A DNA stretch of 64,000 nucleotides from Limnohabitans sp. 103DPR2 (GTDB lineage Bacteria > Pseudomonadota > Gammaproteobacteria > Burkholderiales > Burkholderiaceae_C): NCBI RefSeq assembly GCF_001412575.1, contig NZ_CP011834.1, positions 434,001 to 498,000 of the forward strand, written 5' to 3'. The translations under genes were made by a program, and so were the position numbers. The notes below the pieces were generated by a model. The model was not told the origin of the DNA and did no database searches. It worked only from the letters and a program-made list of their open reading frames with translations. Positions 16,992-25,351 of this stretch are shown piece by piece; positions within the stretch are counted from its first letter, which is position 1, and each line of letters starts with the position of its first letter.

Positions 16992-17696
16992 ATGACGCCG
17001 CAATTGTTGATGATTGAAGACGATGAACGCCTGGCCAAGATGGTGGGAGATTACCTGCGTCAGTCAGGTTTTGGTTTTGCACATGCAGCAGACGGCACCC
17101 ATGGCTTGGCGGCAGTGCAAAAGACGTCCCCTGATTTGGTCATTTTGGACCTGATGCTGCCCGACATGGATGGCTTGCAAGTGTGTCAAAAAATTCGCGG
17201 CCTCAGTGGCGCGCATGCGCAAACACCGGTGCTCATGCTCACCGCCAAAGGCGATCCCATGGACCGCATCATTGGCTTGGAACTGGGCGCTGACGATTAC
17301 TTGCCAAAACCCTTTGAGCCCCGAGAACTCTTGGCGCGCATTCGCGCCATCTTGCGCCGCAAAACCGATGCAGGATCTGGCAGCCACACGCGCATGCAAT
17401 TTGGCAGCTTGGAAATTGACCGCGATGCACGCACAGTCAGCGTCAACGGGCAAGCGTGCGACCTCACTTCGTATCAATTCGATTTGTTGGTGGCCATGGC
17501 GGAGCGCGCCGGACGCGTGCTCACCCGCGATCAAATCATGGAAGCAGTGCGGGGCCGTGAACTCGAAGCCTTTGACCGCTCGATTGATGTTCACATGGGC
17601 CGCATCCGCATGGCCATCGAAAAAGATCACAAAGTTCCCGAGCGAATTTTGACGGTGCGCGGCGTGGGCTATGTTTTTGCCAAACAACAAAAATAA
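16992..17696 (+). CDS. OmpR-family response regulator
   Basis: The 234-residue protein has a receiver domain with acidic pocket Glu9-Asp10-Asp11 and phospho-acceptor Asp53 in VILDLMLPD. Conserved Thr (LMLTAKGD) and Lys (DDYLPKPFEP) follow. A winged-helix domain with LTSYQFDLLVAMAERAGRVL and DVHMGRIRMAIE resembles RstA/CpxR-type regulators. I chose the ATG at 16992; a TTG four codons earlier is possible. The kinase gene follows after 7 nt, so the two form a cognate pair. Targets are unknown. Confidence 0.92.
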   Translation: MTPQLLMIEDDERLAKMVGDYLRQSGFGFAHAADGTHGLAAVQKTSPDLVILDLMLPDMDGLQVCQKIRGLSGAHAQTPVLMLTAKGDPMDRIIGLELGADDYLPKPFEPRELLARIRAILRRKTDAGSGSHTRMQFGSLEIDRDARTVSVNGQACDLTSYQFDLLVAMAERAGRVLTRDQIMEAVRGRELEAFDRSIDVHMGRIRMAIEKDHKVPERILTVRGVGYVFAKQQK

Positions 17697-17703
17697 GCCG
17701 CGC

Positions 17704-18981
17704 ATGAATTGGATCGCTTCCATCTCAAAACATTTGTACTTGCGGATTTGGTTGGCCGTGGTGCTGGGTGTGGCCGTGTTGATGTTGGTGGTGGGTTGGG
17801 CTTGGAGTTTGTCGGTTGAGCACGTGGCCCACAATGGACCGCAAGGTGTGCGCGAGTTGCAAGTGCGCAATGACAAAGGCGAATTGATCACGGCCGTGCC
17901 CGGCCAATTGCAACGTGGCGTGGGTGTGAATTTTGAGGTGACCTTGCCCGATGGCCAAACCTTGAATTTGTTGCTGCCACGTCGCCCGCCTGCTGCGGGT
18001 CAAACGCCAGGCCTCGGTGCAGACGGTGGCGGGGCCATGGGCATGGGCAACGGCCCTCGTGATCTGTCGCCTTGGTGGGCGCGGCCGCCTTATGGTTTTG
18101 TCTGGATGTTGGTGTTGGTCGGTTTGGCTGTGGCCATTGGCGTGTATCCCATTGTGCGCAAGTTGACGCAGCGTTTGGAGTCATTGCAGCAGGGTGTACA
18201 GCGCTGGGGTGAGGGCGACTTGACGGTGCGCATGCCAGAGCAAGGTCAAGACGAAGTGGCCGATTTGTCCAAACGTTTCAATGCAGCAGCCGAACGCATT
18301 CAGCACTTGATGAGTTCGCAGCAAAGTTTGTTGAACTCGCAAAGATCTTTGTTGGCCAACGCCTCGCATGAGCTTCGTTCGCCGTTGACGCGCATCCGCA
18401 TGGGCTTGGAGTTCTTGGGCGCCGACAACAGCAACGGTGCCAAACAAGAAATCGCGCGCAACATTGCTGAGCTTGATCAGTTGATCGACGAGATATTGTT
18501 GGCCAGTCGTTTGGATGCGCAAGAAGCCGATTTGGGCACCGTTGAAGCAGTGGATTTGATGGGCTTGTGTGCAGAAGAGTGCGCGCGCGTGGGCGCGGTG
18601 TTGGAGGTTCAAACGGGTGTGCAGTCCCTTGAGATGCACGGGGTGGTGAAGTTGATGCGACGCCTGATTCGCAATTTGCTCGAGAACGCCGGCCGCTATG
18701 GCGCCATCAACGGCCCTGAAGATGTGCACGTGATGGCTGCTGTGACCGACCACGAAGTGGTCTTGACGGTGAGCGATCGGGGGCCAGGTGTACCGCATGC
18801 CTTTCGCCAGAAAATTTTTGAACCCTTCTTTCGTTTGCCTGGCGCCAGCGAAAAAGCCGGCAGTGTGGGCTTGGGCTTGTCTTTGGTGAAGTCAATTGCA
18901 GAGCGTCACCATGGTCAGGTGACCTGTGAAGACCGCGAAGGAGGCGGGGCTAGTTTTGTGGTGCGTTTGCCCAAGCTTTGA
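17704..18981 (+). CDS. Two-component sensor histidine kinase
   Basis: The 425-residue kinase has two membrane segments, at about residues 14-36 and 132-152, flanking a periplasmic domain. A HAMP region follows with VRKLTQRLESLQQGVQRWGE. The HisKA box NASHELRSPLTRIR carries the phospho-His near residue 222. HATPase motifs NLLENAGRYG, DRGPGVP and GLGLSLVKSIAERHHG complete the core. The last part of the periplasmic loop is unusually rich in Pro, Gly and Met (PAAGQTPGLGADGGG, GMGNGPRDLSPWW). The start at MNWIASISKH leaves 7 nt to the regulator gene; an earlier in-frame ATG lies inside that gene. Confidence 0.92.
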   Translation: MNWIASISKHLYLRIWLAVVLGVAVLMLVVGWAWSLSVEHVAHNGPQGVRELQVRNDKGELITAVPGQLQRGVGVNFEVTLPDGQTLNLLLPRRPPAAGQTPGLGADGGGAMGMGNGPRDLSPWWARPPYGFVWMLVLVGLAVAIGVYPIVRKLTQRLESLQQGVQRWGEGDLTVRMPEQGQDEVADLSKRFNAAAERIQHLMSSQQSLLNSQRSLLANASHELRSPLTRIRMGLEFLGADNSNGAKQEIARNIAELDQLIDEILLASRLDAQEADLGTVEAVDLMGLCAEECARVGAVLEVQTGVQSLEMHGVVKLMRRLIRNLLENAGRYGAINGPEDVHVMAAVTDHEVVLTVSDRGPGVPHAFRQKIFEPFFRLPGASEKAGSVGLGLSLVKSIAERHHGQVTCEDREGGGASFVVRLPKL

Positions 18982-19037
18982 AGGCTTGCTTTCGTGCAGC
19001 TTGAAATACCCATTCAAGCGCTCTAGGGTCTGCTGAC

Positions 19038-19832
19038 TTAAGCGCGGCCCACGTTGTTGGTGAGATGGTCTTTGTCGTAGTGCAAGGCTGCGTAGCGAAA
19101 GAATGCTTCCAAGGCCACGAACAAACAATACAAAAAGCCAGCGCCGCCGCACAGAAATCCCAAGCGGAAAACATACAAGCGAACAAACATCGACAGGCCA
19201 GAAGCCAGACCGCGCACCACGCCACCGCGCTTGCCTGCTTGTGCACGTTTGCTGGCGCCCAGCATGACGTACTGCGTGAGTTTTTCCAAACTGCCACGAA
19301 CGGTTTCGCGCGAGTGATGCAGCAGCTTGGCTGAAATCACCTTGCGGGGCACTGGGTTTGCAGGGTTTTCGTTGTGCAAGATGGCTTGCTCGTGCACTGC
19401 GCCGACATATTCCTTGAGCATGTCGCGTCGGAACAAGCGCTCGACTTTGGAGCGCGAAATGTAATATGTCAACTCATGCCCGTAGGCCACCATGCGCCAT
19501 TGAATCTGCCAGACGGCTTGTGCGTTGGATTGCACAATGGCTTGGAGTTCTTTTTGGAAGGCCGGCGTGATGAGTTCGTCGGCGTCCAAGAAAAAAATGT
19601 AATCGCACTTGGCATGTGCAATGAGGCGATTGCGCTGAACGGCGAAGCCTTGCCAATCGGGGTATTCAAAGACTTCGGCACCCGCTTGGCGGGACAAGGC
19701 CACCGTGTTGTCGGTGCTGCCACTGTCAACCACCAGCACTTGTTCCGCAAACGCAGCGCTGGCCAAACAGGCTTCGATGCGGTGCGCCTCGTTTTTGGTC
19801 AGGACCGCAATGGTCAGCGTAGGCACCGCCAT
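19038..19832 (-). CDS. Family 2 glycosyltransferase, WaaE/KdtX-like
   Basis: The 264-residue protein has a GT-A fold: TIAVLTKNEAHRIEACL at the N-terminus, VVDSGSTDNTV for nucleotide-sugar binding near residue 35, and the DxD-type metal site FFLDADEL near 85. The segment RLFRRDMLKEYVGAVHEQ is typical of WaaE-like lipopolysaccharide-core glucosyltransferases. One or two hydrophobic C-terminal segments suggest membrane association. The start MAVPTLTIAVL follows a 16-bp gap after the zinc-finger gene, so it is third in the ilvE operon. The acceptor is not determined. Confidence 0.88.
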   Translation of the reverse strand: MAVPTLTIAVLTKNEAHRIEACLASAAFAEQVLVVDSGSTDNTVALSRQAGAEVFEYPDWQGFAVQRNRLIAHAKCDYIFFLDADELITPAFQKELQAIVQSNAQAVWQIQWRMVAYGHELTYYISRSKVERLFRRDMLKEYVGAVHEQAILHNENPANPVPRKVISAKLLHHSRETVRGSLEKLTQYVMLGASKRAQAGKRGGVVRGLASGLSMFVRLYVFRLGFLCGGAGFLYCLFVALEAFFRYAALHYDKDHLTNNVGRA

Positions 19833-19848
19833 GGTCACCAGACGAAGA

Positions 19849-20052
19849 TCAGTGGCCGTGGCCGACTGTTTCGCCTGCTTTGAGTTGGTACACCGTGCCG
19901 CAATAGGGGCACTTGGCATGGCCTTCGCGGGCCACGTCTAAGTAAACCTTGGGATGGGTGTTCCAAATTTTCATGTCAGCTTTGGGGCTGGGGCAAAAGA
20001 CACCACCTTGGGGGTTCAAGTCTTTGGCCAGAAGTTCAACAGCTTGGCTCAT
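19849..20052 (-). CDS. CHCC-type zinc-finger protein (NDUFS6-like domain)
   Basis: This 67-residue protein ends with HAKCPYCGTVYQLKAGE, and an earlier GVFCPSP gives a Cys-x(n)-His-x(n)-Cys-x2-Cys pattern. That is the zf-CHCC domain also found in mitochondrial complex I subunit NDUFS6. The bacterial role is not established; a zinc-binding accessory function is likely from the ligands. It sits 20 bp after ilvE and 16 bp before the glycosyltransferase, on the same strand. Confidence 0.85.
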   Translation of the reverse strand: MSQAVELLAKDLNPQGGVFCPSPKADMKIWNTHPKVYLDVAREGHAKCPYCGTVYQLKAGETVGHGH

Positions 20053-20072
20053 GATCTGTTTCTTTTTGAGAA

Positions 20073-21011
20073 TTAAACCGCAGTCAACCAGTGTGCGTAT
20101 TTGGGGTTCTTGCCATTCACGATGTCAAAGAACGCCGTCTGGATTTTTTCAGTGATAGGGCCGCGGCTGCCAGCACCAATTTCAATGCGGTCGAGTTCGC
20201 GAATGGGCGTGACTTCAGCGGCAGTGCCAGTGAAGAATGCTTCGTCGCAAATATAAACTTCATCGCGCGTGATGCGCTTTTGCACAATCTCGAGGCCCAA
20301 ATCTTTGGCAATGTGGAACACAGTGTTGCGTGTGATGCCGTTCAAAGCACCGGCAGACAAGTCGGGCGTGTAGATCACACCGTCTTTGATCACGAACAAG
20401 TTTTCGCCCGCGCCTTCGGACACAAAGCCAGAAGTGTCGAGCAACAAAGCTTCGTCGTAACCCTCGTCGGTGGCTTCCATGTTGGCCAAAATGGAGTTGG
20501 TGTAGTTGCTGACCGCTTTGGCCTGCGTCATGGTGATGTTCACGTGATGGCGTGTGAAGCTAGAAGTTTTGACGCGAATGCCGCGCTTCATGCCTTCTTC
20601 GCCCAGGTAAGCGCCCCAAGTCCATGCCGCCACCATCAGGTGAATGGTGTTGCCTTTAGGGCTGACGCCCAACTTTTGCGAGCCAATCCAAGTCAAAGGA
20701 CGGATGTAGCCGCTTTCCAAATGGTTCTCGCGAACCACTGCTTTTTGGGCTTCATTCACTTCTTCTTTGGTGAAGGGCAACTTCATGCGCAAAATTTTGG
20801 CGCTGTTGAAGAGGCGGTCGGTGTGCTCTTGCAAACGGAAAATGGCCGTGCCATTGACTGTTTTGTAGGCGCGAACGCCTTCGAAGGCACCGCAGCCGTA
20901 GTGCAGCGTGTGGGTCAAAACGTGGATCTTGGCGTCGCGCCACTCGACCATCTTGCCGTCCATCCAGATTTTGCCGTCACGGTCTTCCATTGAGGGGGTT
21001 GCGGTGCTCAT
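20073..21011 (-). CDS. ilvE: Branched-chain amino acid aminotransferase
   Basis: IlvE is a fold-type IV PLP enzyme that transfers amino groups between glutamate and Leu, Ile or Val. The 312-residue product has the LHYGCGAFEGVRAY segment and the Schiff-base Lys165 in QAKAVSNYTNSI. It also has YDEALLLDTSGFVSEGAGENLF and the late FFTGTAAEVTPI motif that binds the cofactor phosphate. The start MSTATPSMED is preceded by CAAAGGACAA, a good ribosome-binding site. It leads a three-gene minus-strand operon. Confidence 0.96.
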   Translation of the reverse strand: MSTATPSMEDRDGKIWMDGKMVEWRDAKIHVLTHTLHYGCGAFEGVRAYKTVNGTAIFRLQEHTDRLFNSAKILRMKLPFTKEEVNEAQKAVVRENHLESGYIRPLTWIGSQKLGVSPKGNTIHLMVAAWTWGAYLGEEGMKRGIRVKTSSFTRHHVNITMTQAKAVSNYTNSILANMEATDEGYDEALLLDTSGFVSEGAGENLFVIKDGVIYTPDLSAGALNGITRNTVFHIAKDLGLEIVQKRITRDEVYICDEAFFTGTAAEVTPIRELDRIEIGAGSRGPITEKIQTAFFDIVNGKNPKYAHWLTAV

Positions 21012-21035
21012 TGTTTGTCCTTTGTTGCCAGGTTC

Positions 21036-21060
21036 GCAAAAGCCTCATTTTACGAGGCTT
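21036..21060 (-). terminator. Terminator-like hairpin after the radA operon
   Basis: In the minus-strand direction AAGCCTC pairs with GAGGCTT over 7 bp around the loop GTAAAAT, and the 3' arm runs into TTTG, giving a short T-tract. It lies between the 21089-21556 gene and ilvE, both on the minus strand, so it probably ends the radA transcript before the ilvE promoter. The rest of the 77-bp gap shows no other clear element. Confidence 0.5.
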
Positions 21061-21088
21061 ATGCGGTCATTTTGACTTGCTGCGCTGA

Positions 21089-21556
21089 TTAGCTTGTTGC
21101 TTGGGTTTCGCGTGTTGCGGCTGCTATGGGTTCTGACGTGGGGTCTGCCGTGTGCCCATCCGTTTCTTCGGCGGGCCGGGTCATCTCCCATGACATTAAC
21201 TTGCCTCCCTGAAAGGTGCAGATGACATAAGAGTCGCCGGAATCGGTCCATTTGAAAATTTCGGGCTGGGCGTTGGGTTCTGACAGCCGCTCGCCCAAAG
21301 ACTTGGTCAGGGCAATGACGTGCATCAAGTTGACGCCTTTTTGGAGCTTGACGTTGAGCATGACGGCGCTACCAACATGACCCACAGGGCGATTGGCGGC
21401 GCGGCTGAGCACGGTCACCATGCGCGTGAAATGCAACAAGACCCACATCACCACGGCGCCCGTGGCAATGGCGACGCCTTGCCATTGGTACTGATGCCAT
21501 GCGCCCGCAACAAACAGGACAACCCCAATGGGGATCAAAATTTTGGAAAAGTTCAT
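21089..21556 (-). CDS. Small membrane protein of unknown function
   Basis: I do not recognise a characterised family. The 155-residue protein starts MNFSKILIPIGVVLFVAG and has two closely spaced membrane segments, at about 5-22 and 27-45. A cytoplasmic domain follows, including VGSAVMLNVKLQKGVNLMHVIAL and ending in an Ala/Thr/Glu-rich tail with a low-complexity look. Its start lies only 9 nt after the radA stop, so the two are co-transcribed. Similar proteins next to radA in Burkholderiales are usually left hypothetical. Confidence 0.75.
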   Translation of the reverse strand: MNFSKILIPIGVVLFVAGAWHQYQWQGVAIATGAVVMWVLLHFTRMVTVLSRAANRPVGHVGSAVMLNVKLQKGVNLMHVIALTKSLGERLSEPNAQPEIFKWTDSGDSYVICTFQGGKLMSWEMTRPAEETDGHTADPTSEPIAAATRETQATS

Positions 21557-21565
21557 GACCCGATC

Positions 21566-22951
21566 TTAAAGTCCGCGGACGCAGTTCATGGCGTCTTCAA
21601 TGCGGTCAACCGGATAAATGGTGAGGCCTTCAAAGTTCTTGTCGTTCTTTTTGGGCGCGTTGGCTTTGGGCACCACGGCCACGGTAAAGCCCAACTTGGC
21701 AGCCTCTTTGAGGCGCTCTTGGCCGCGGGGTGCTGGCCGTACTTCGCCTGCCAAACCGACCTCGCCAAAGGCGATAAAGCCCTTGGGCAAAGGCTTGCCA
21801 CGAAGTGATGAAGTAATCGCTAACATCACCGCCAAGTCAGCAGCAGGCTCGCTAATGCGAACACCGCCTACTGCATTGACGAACACGTCTTGGTCCATAC
21901 AGGCCACGCCGGCATGGCGGTGCAAGACGGCCAAGAGCATGGCCAAGCGGTCTCTTTCAAGGCCCACCGACAGCCTTCGCGGACTGGGTCCGCCGCTGTC
22001 AACCAGGGCTTGAATTTCGACCAGCAAAGGTCGGGTGCCTTCTAAAGTGACCATGACACAACTGCCTGCCACGGGCTCTGAATGCTGCGACAAAAAGATG
22101 GCGCTGGGGTTGGAAACGCCCTTCAGGCCTTTTTCGGTCATGGCAAAAACGCCAATTTCGTTGACGGCACCAAAGCGGTTTTTGATGGCCCGAATCAGGC
22201 GGAAGCTGCTGTGCGTGTCGCCTTCAAAATACAAAACGGTGTCGACCATGTGCTCCAAAACACGGGGTCCGGCCAGCGCGCCTTCTTTGGTGACGTGGCC
22301 CACCAACACAATGGCGGTGCCGGTGGCTTTGGCTGCGCGCGTCAGATGCGCGGCACATTCCCGGACTTGTGCCACCGAGCCTGGGGCCGAAGTGAGTTGG
22401 TCGGAATAAACCGTTTGAATGGAGTCGATGACTGCAATGTGGGGCCGCTCGCTTTGCAAAGTGGCCAGGATTTTTTCCAGTTGAATTTCGGCCAATACCT
22501 GAACCTGGCTGTGGTCCAGTCCTAGACGTCTGGAACGCAGGGCCACTTGGGCGCCACTTTCTTCGCCCGTCACATACAAAGTGTTCATGCCCTTGCGTTG
22601 CAGGGCATCGAGCGCTTGCAACAGCAAGGTGGATTTGCCGATGCCGGGATCGCCGCCAATCAAGACGACGCCGCCTTCCACCACGCCGCCGCCCAAAGCA
22701 CGGTCGAGCTCTTCGATGCCGGTGGGGCTGCGGTCGACGTCTGTGGCTTCAATGTCGCCCAGCTTGGTGAGCTCGGACGTTTTGGCCAAGGCTTGAAATT
22801 GGCTGGTGTACCGGTTTTTGGCGTTGCCACCAGCGTCGACGGTACTTTCAATGAGGGTGTTCCAAGCGCCGCACGCGGGGCACTTGCCCAGCCAGCGTGG
22901 TGTGGTGCCACCGCAATCGGTGCAGGTGAAAATGGTTTTGTCTTTGGCCAT
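21566..22951 (-). CDS. radA: DNA repair protein RadA
   Basis: RadA is a RecA-like ATPase that promotes branch migration in recombinational repair. The 461-residue product has the N-terminal C4 zinc finger (FTCTDCGGTTPRWLGKCPAC), Walker A GGDPGIGKSTLLL near residue 97, and the RadA-specific KNRFGAVNEIGVFAM near 258. A Lon-protease-like C-terminal domain includes AFGEVGLAGEVRP. Length and order of domains are normal. A 47-bp gap separates it from the upstream nitronate monooxygenase gene. Confidence 0.97.
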   Translation of the reverse strand: MAKDKTIFTCTDCGGTTPRWLGKCPACGAWNTLIESTVDAGGNAKNRYTSQFQALAKTSELTKLGDIEATDVDRSPTGIEELDRALGGGVVEGGVVLIGGDPGIGKSTLLLQALDALQRKGMNTLYVTGEESGAQVALRSRRLGLDHSQVQVLAEIQLEKILATLQSERPHIAVIDSIQTVYSDQLTSAPGSVAQVRECAAHLTRAAKATGTAIVLVGHVTKEGALAGPRVLEHMVDTVLYFEGDTHSSFRLIRAIKNRFGAVNEIGVFAMTEKGLKGVSNPSAIFLSQHSEPVAGSCVMVTLEGTRPLLVEIQALVDSGGPSPRRLSVGLERDRLAMLLAVLHRHAGVACMDQDVFVNAVGGVRISEPAADLAVMLAITSSLRGKPLPKGFIAFGEVGLAGEVRPAPRGQERLKEAAKLGFTVAVVPKANAPKKNDKNFEGLTIYPVDRIEDAMNCVRGL

Positions 22952-22998
22952 GGGTTGAGCCTAACACTCCGACGTGAACAAACGCGCAATGAACTTCA

Positions 22999-24075
22999 TC
23001 AGGACCAAGCTTGCAAGAGTTTGTGGGCAATGTCGGCAGCAGGCAAGGCTTCGCAATCGGACGCGTTTTGACCAGACCACAAAGGCGAATAGTCGCCAGA
23101 ACCCTGCGCTTCAGCGGCTGTACGCAAGGGGGCGACCGCTGCCGTGGCCAAGGGGAAATCGGGGACGTCTGGGTTGAGGGGCCCAAAGTCTTGCATGAAC
23201 TTGTTCACAATGCCGCGCGCGGGTCGGCCACTGAACAAGTTGGTCAAAGCCGTATGACGTGCGCGCTCTGACATCAAAGCTTGTCGATGCAGGGCGCTGG
23301 TGGTGGCCTCGTGGCTGGTCAAAAATGCGGTGCCAGCCTGGACCGCGCTGGCGCCGAGGCTTTGCGCCGCTTTCACGGCTGCTGCACTTGAAATGCCCCC
23401 CGCTGCAATCACAGGCACTGTCACCGCTTTAACGATTTGAGGCAACAAAGACAGGGTGCCCACTTGGGTGCTGAGATCGTTTGTGAGAAACATGCCGCGG
23501 TGGCCACCAGCTTCCAGGCCCTGCGCAATGACGGCGTCTGCGCCGTGGTGTTCAAGCCATTGGGCTTCTTGGACGGTGGTGGCGGAGGACCAAATTTGAA
23601 TGCCCCAAGCTTTGAGTTGTTGCACCCACTCGGGCTTTGGCAAACCAAAGTGGAAGCTGACCACCGCAGGTTTGAATTGGCCCATGAGCGCGAGGCTTTC
23701 TTCGCTGAAAGGCGCGCGGCCTGGCCCAGAGCCCACCGTCGCTGGGTCAATGCCGTGTGATTGGTAGGCCGGGTGGAGTTTCAGTCGCCAGGCGGCTTCT
23801 TTGTTGGGTTGCGCCTCTGGCGGTGTGTGACAAAAGAAATTGACGTTAAGAGGGAGCAGGGGGCCCCAAGTCGAATGCGACTGCGCGTCGGTTGAGATCG
23901 CCACTTGAAATGCGCTCAGCTCTTTGTGCAGTTGCTCCGCATTGAGCATGGCTGCGGGAATGCTGCCCAAACCACCCGCTTTGAAAACGGCCGCCGCCAA
24001 GGCATGGTTTTGTGATCCAGCCATGGGTGCTTGGACCAATCGGATGGCGTGGGCATCAAAAAATGAGGTGTTCAT
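22999..24075 (-). CDS. Nitronate monooxygenase (NMO/2-nitropropane dioxygenase family)
   Basis: This FMN-dependent TIM-barrel enzyme oxidises alkyl nitronates such as propionate 3-nitronate. The 358-residue product shows IRLVQAPMAGSQNHALAAAV at the N-terminus, SFHFGLPKPEWV, and the FMN-phosphate region GADAVIAQGLEAGGHRG with the catalytic His, then VIAAGGISSAAAVKAAQSLGASAVQAGTAFL. I chose the start MNTSFFDAHA over an ATG 10 codons earlier because it fits the family N-terminus. It is divergent from hpaR. Confidence 0.92.
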   Translation of the reverse strand: MNTSFFDAHAIRLVQAPMAGSQNHALAAAVFKAGGLGSIPAAMLNAEQLHKELSAFQVAISTDAQSHSTWGPLLPLNVNFFCHTPPEAQPNKEAAWRLKLHPAYQSHGIDPATVGSGPGRAPFSEESLALMGQFKPAVVSFHFGLPKPEWVQQLKAWGIQIWSSATTVQEAQWLEHHGADAVIAQGLEAGGHRGMFLTNDLSTQVGTLSLLPQIVKAVTVPVIAAGGISSAAAVKAAQSLGASAVQAGTAFLTSHEATTSALHRQALMSERARHTALTNLFSGRPARGIVNKFMQDFGPLNPDVPDFPLATAAVAPLRTAAEAQGSGDYSPLWSGQNASDCEALPAADIAHKLLQAWS

Positions 24076-24174
24076 GGCGCAATTATTCCCTGTGCGGTGG
24101 CTCATGAGACAAGCCCATGAGGCTATTTTGAGCCAAGGCGCGGGTTAACCCGATTTTGCGGCGCTTTGAAATTC

Positions 24175-24190
24175 ATTTAACATGTTAAAT
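24175..24190. promoter_or_regulatory. 16-bp perfect palindrome, candidate HpaR operator
   Basis: ATTTAACATGTTAAAT is an exact 16-bp palindrome that ends 13 bp before the hpaR ATG, in the 128-bp divergent region between the nitronate monooxygenase gene and hpaR. MarR-family repressors bind such dyads as dimers and HpaR-type regulators are known to repress the hpaG promoter. The location fits autorepression of the whole hpa operon. A possible separate effect on the divergent gene cannot be judged. Confidence 0.55.
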
Positions 24191-24203
24191 AAATTCAAAC
24201 ACC

Positions 24204-24689
24204 ATGAAACAACAAGCTTTTGTTCACCGCAATTTGCCTCGCCTGCTGCTACAAGCTCGCGAGGCGGTGATGACGCACACGCGTCCTAGCCTCCGCGAAC
24301 ATGGGCTGTCAGATCAGCAGTGGCGAGTGCTGCGAGTGCTGGGTGAGCATGCCAACAGCAAGGATGGTGCTGAAGGTGTGGAGACGGGGCGTGTGGCACG
24401 CGAAGCGTTTTTACTCGGTCCCAGTTTGACGGGTGTGCTAACGCGCATGGAGCGCGATGGGTTGATTGAGCGCAGCCGTTGTTCGCAAGATGCGCGGCGC
24501 ACAGTGGTTCGGGCCACCCCCTTGGGATTGTCCAAGGTGGCCAAATTATCGGAAGCCATTGAGGCGCATTACGCCTGGATGGAAAGCGAACTGGGCAAAC
24601 AAAAATTGGCGCAGTTGTATCAGTTGTTAGATGCCGTGATTCAGTTGGAGACGTCTCCAATGGACGAGGCGATGGAAGAAATGGAATGA
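24204..24689 (+). CDS. hpaR: MarR-family repressor of homoprotocatechuate degradation
   Basis: HpaR represses the homoprotocatechuate operon until a pathway substrate is bound. The 161-residue product aligns along its length with E. coli HpaR features: LLLQAREAVMTHTRPSLREHG, LSDQQWRVLRVLGEH, and the recognition-helix region LGPSLTGVLTRMERDGLIER, with wing SQDARRTVVRATPLG. Homology stops at an acidic tail. The stop overlaps the start of hpaG1 by 4 bp, so regulator and structural genes share one transcript. A perfect dyad lies just upstream. Confidence 0.93.
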   Translation: MKQQAFVHRNLPRLLLQAREAVMTHTRPSLREHGLSDQQWRVLRVLGEHANSKDGAEGVETGRVAREAFLLGPSLTGVLTRMERDGLIERSRCSQDARRTVVRATPLGLSKVAKLSEAIEAHYAWMESELGKQKLAQLYQLLDAVIQLETSPMDEAMEEME

Positions 24690-25351
24690 GCAAAATGAAT
24701 CCCAGCGTAAACAGTGATGCACGCTATTGGCCGCAAGGCACCGTGTACGGCGCTCTGTTGAATTTTCAGCAAGAATGGAATTTGAGAGCGCCGCAAATGC
24801 CTGAAGCGCCGCACAAAGGTGCACCCAAAGCACCCGTGCTGTTCATCAAAACCGCCAACACGTTCACAGCGTCGGGGGGCGGCATCGCAATTCCTTCAGC
24901 AGTGGCCGATGTGGACATTGGCGCCAATTTGGCTTGGGTGTTCGGCGCAGATGCCAAGCCCGTGGCGTGTGTGTTGGTGAACGATGTGTCCATTCCGCAC
25001 GAGAGCTATTACAGACCGCCGGTGAAGTTCAAATGCGTCGATGGTTTCTTGGGCGTGGGGTCCAAAGCGCTGGGCATTGCGCAGGTCAAGACCGACGCGG
25101 TGGTGCTTACCGTCAAGGTGAATGGCAAAGAGGTACAACGTGTGAACTACGCAGACACTGTGCGCAAATCACAAACTTTGCTGGCAGACATTGCTGAGTT
25201 CATGACCTTTCAAGAGGGCGATGTGTTGTTGCTCGGCAGCGACTGCTTGCCCGATGGCAAACGCCCTCGCGCCAAGGTGGGTGATGTGGTGGAAATATCG
25301 GCCGATGGTTTTGACACCTTGGTCAACACATTCGTGGGAGGTGCCGCATGA
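24686..25351 (+). CDS. hpaG1: FAH-family HpaG1 half: HHDD isomerase/OPET decarboxylase, N-terminal part
   Basis: In E. coli HpaG is one chain with two FAH-type repeats that decarboxylates 5-oxopent-3-ene-1,2,5-tricarboxylate and isomerises the product. Here the halves are separate genes. This 221-residue half has the fold but is divergent from the second half: it shows VLFIKTANTFTASGGGIAIPS, VDIGANLAWVFG and VLLLGSDCLPDGKRP in place of the usual GTPxGV. The start overlaps the hpaR stop (ATGA). A second ATG three codons later is possible. Confidence 0.9.
   Translation: MSKMNPSVNSDARYWPQGTVYGALLNFQQEWNLRAPQMPEAPHKGAPKAPVLFIKTANTFTASGGGIAIPSAVADVDIGANLAWVFGADAKPVACVLVNDVSIPHESYYRPPVKFKCVDGFLGVGSKALGIAQVKTDAVVLTVKVNGKEVQRVNYADTVRKSQTLLADIAEFMTFQEGDVLLLGSDCLPDGKRPRAKVGDVVEISADGFDTLVNTFVGGAA

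Noticed and set aside
20091..20993. A 300-codon plus-strand frame antisense to ilvE
   Set aside because: It has no homology-like motif and covers the whole of ilvE in the reverse direction; a coding shadow.
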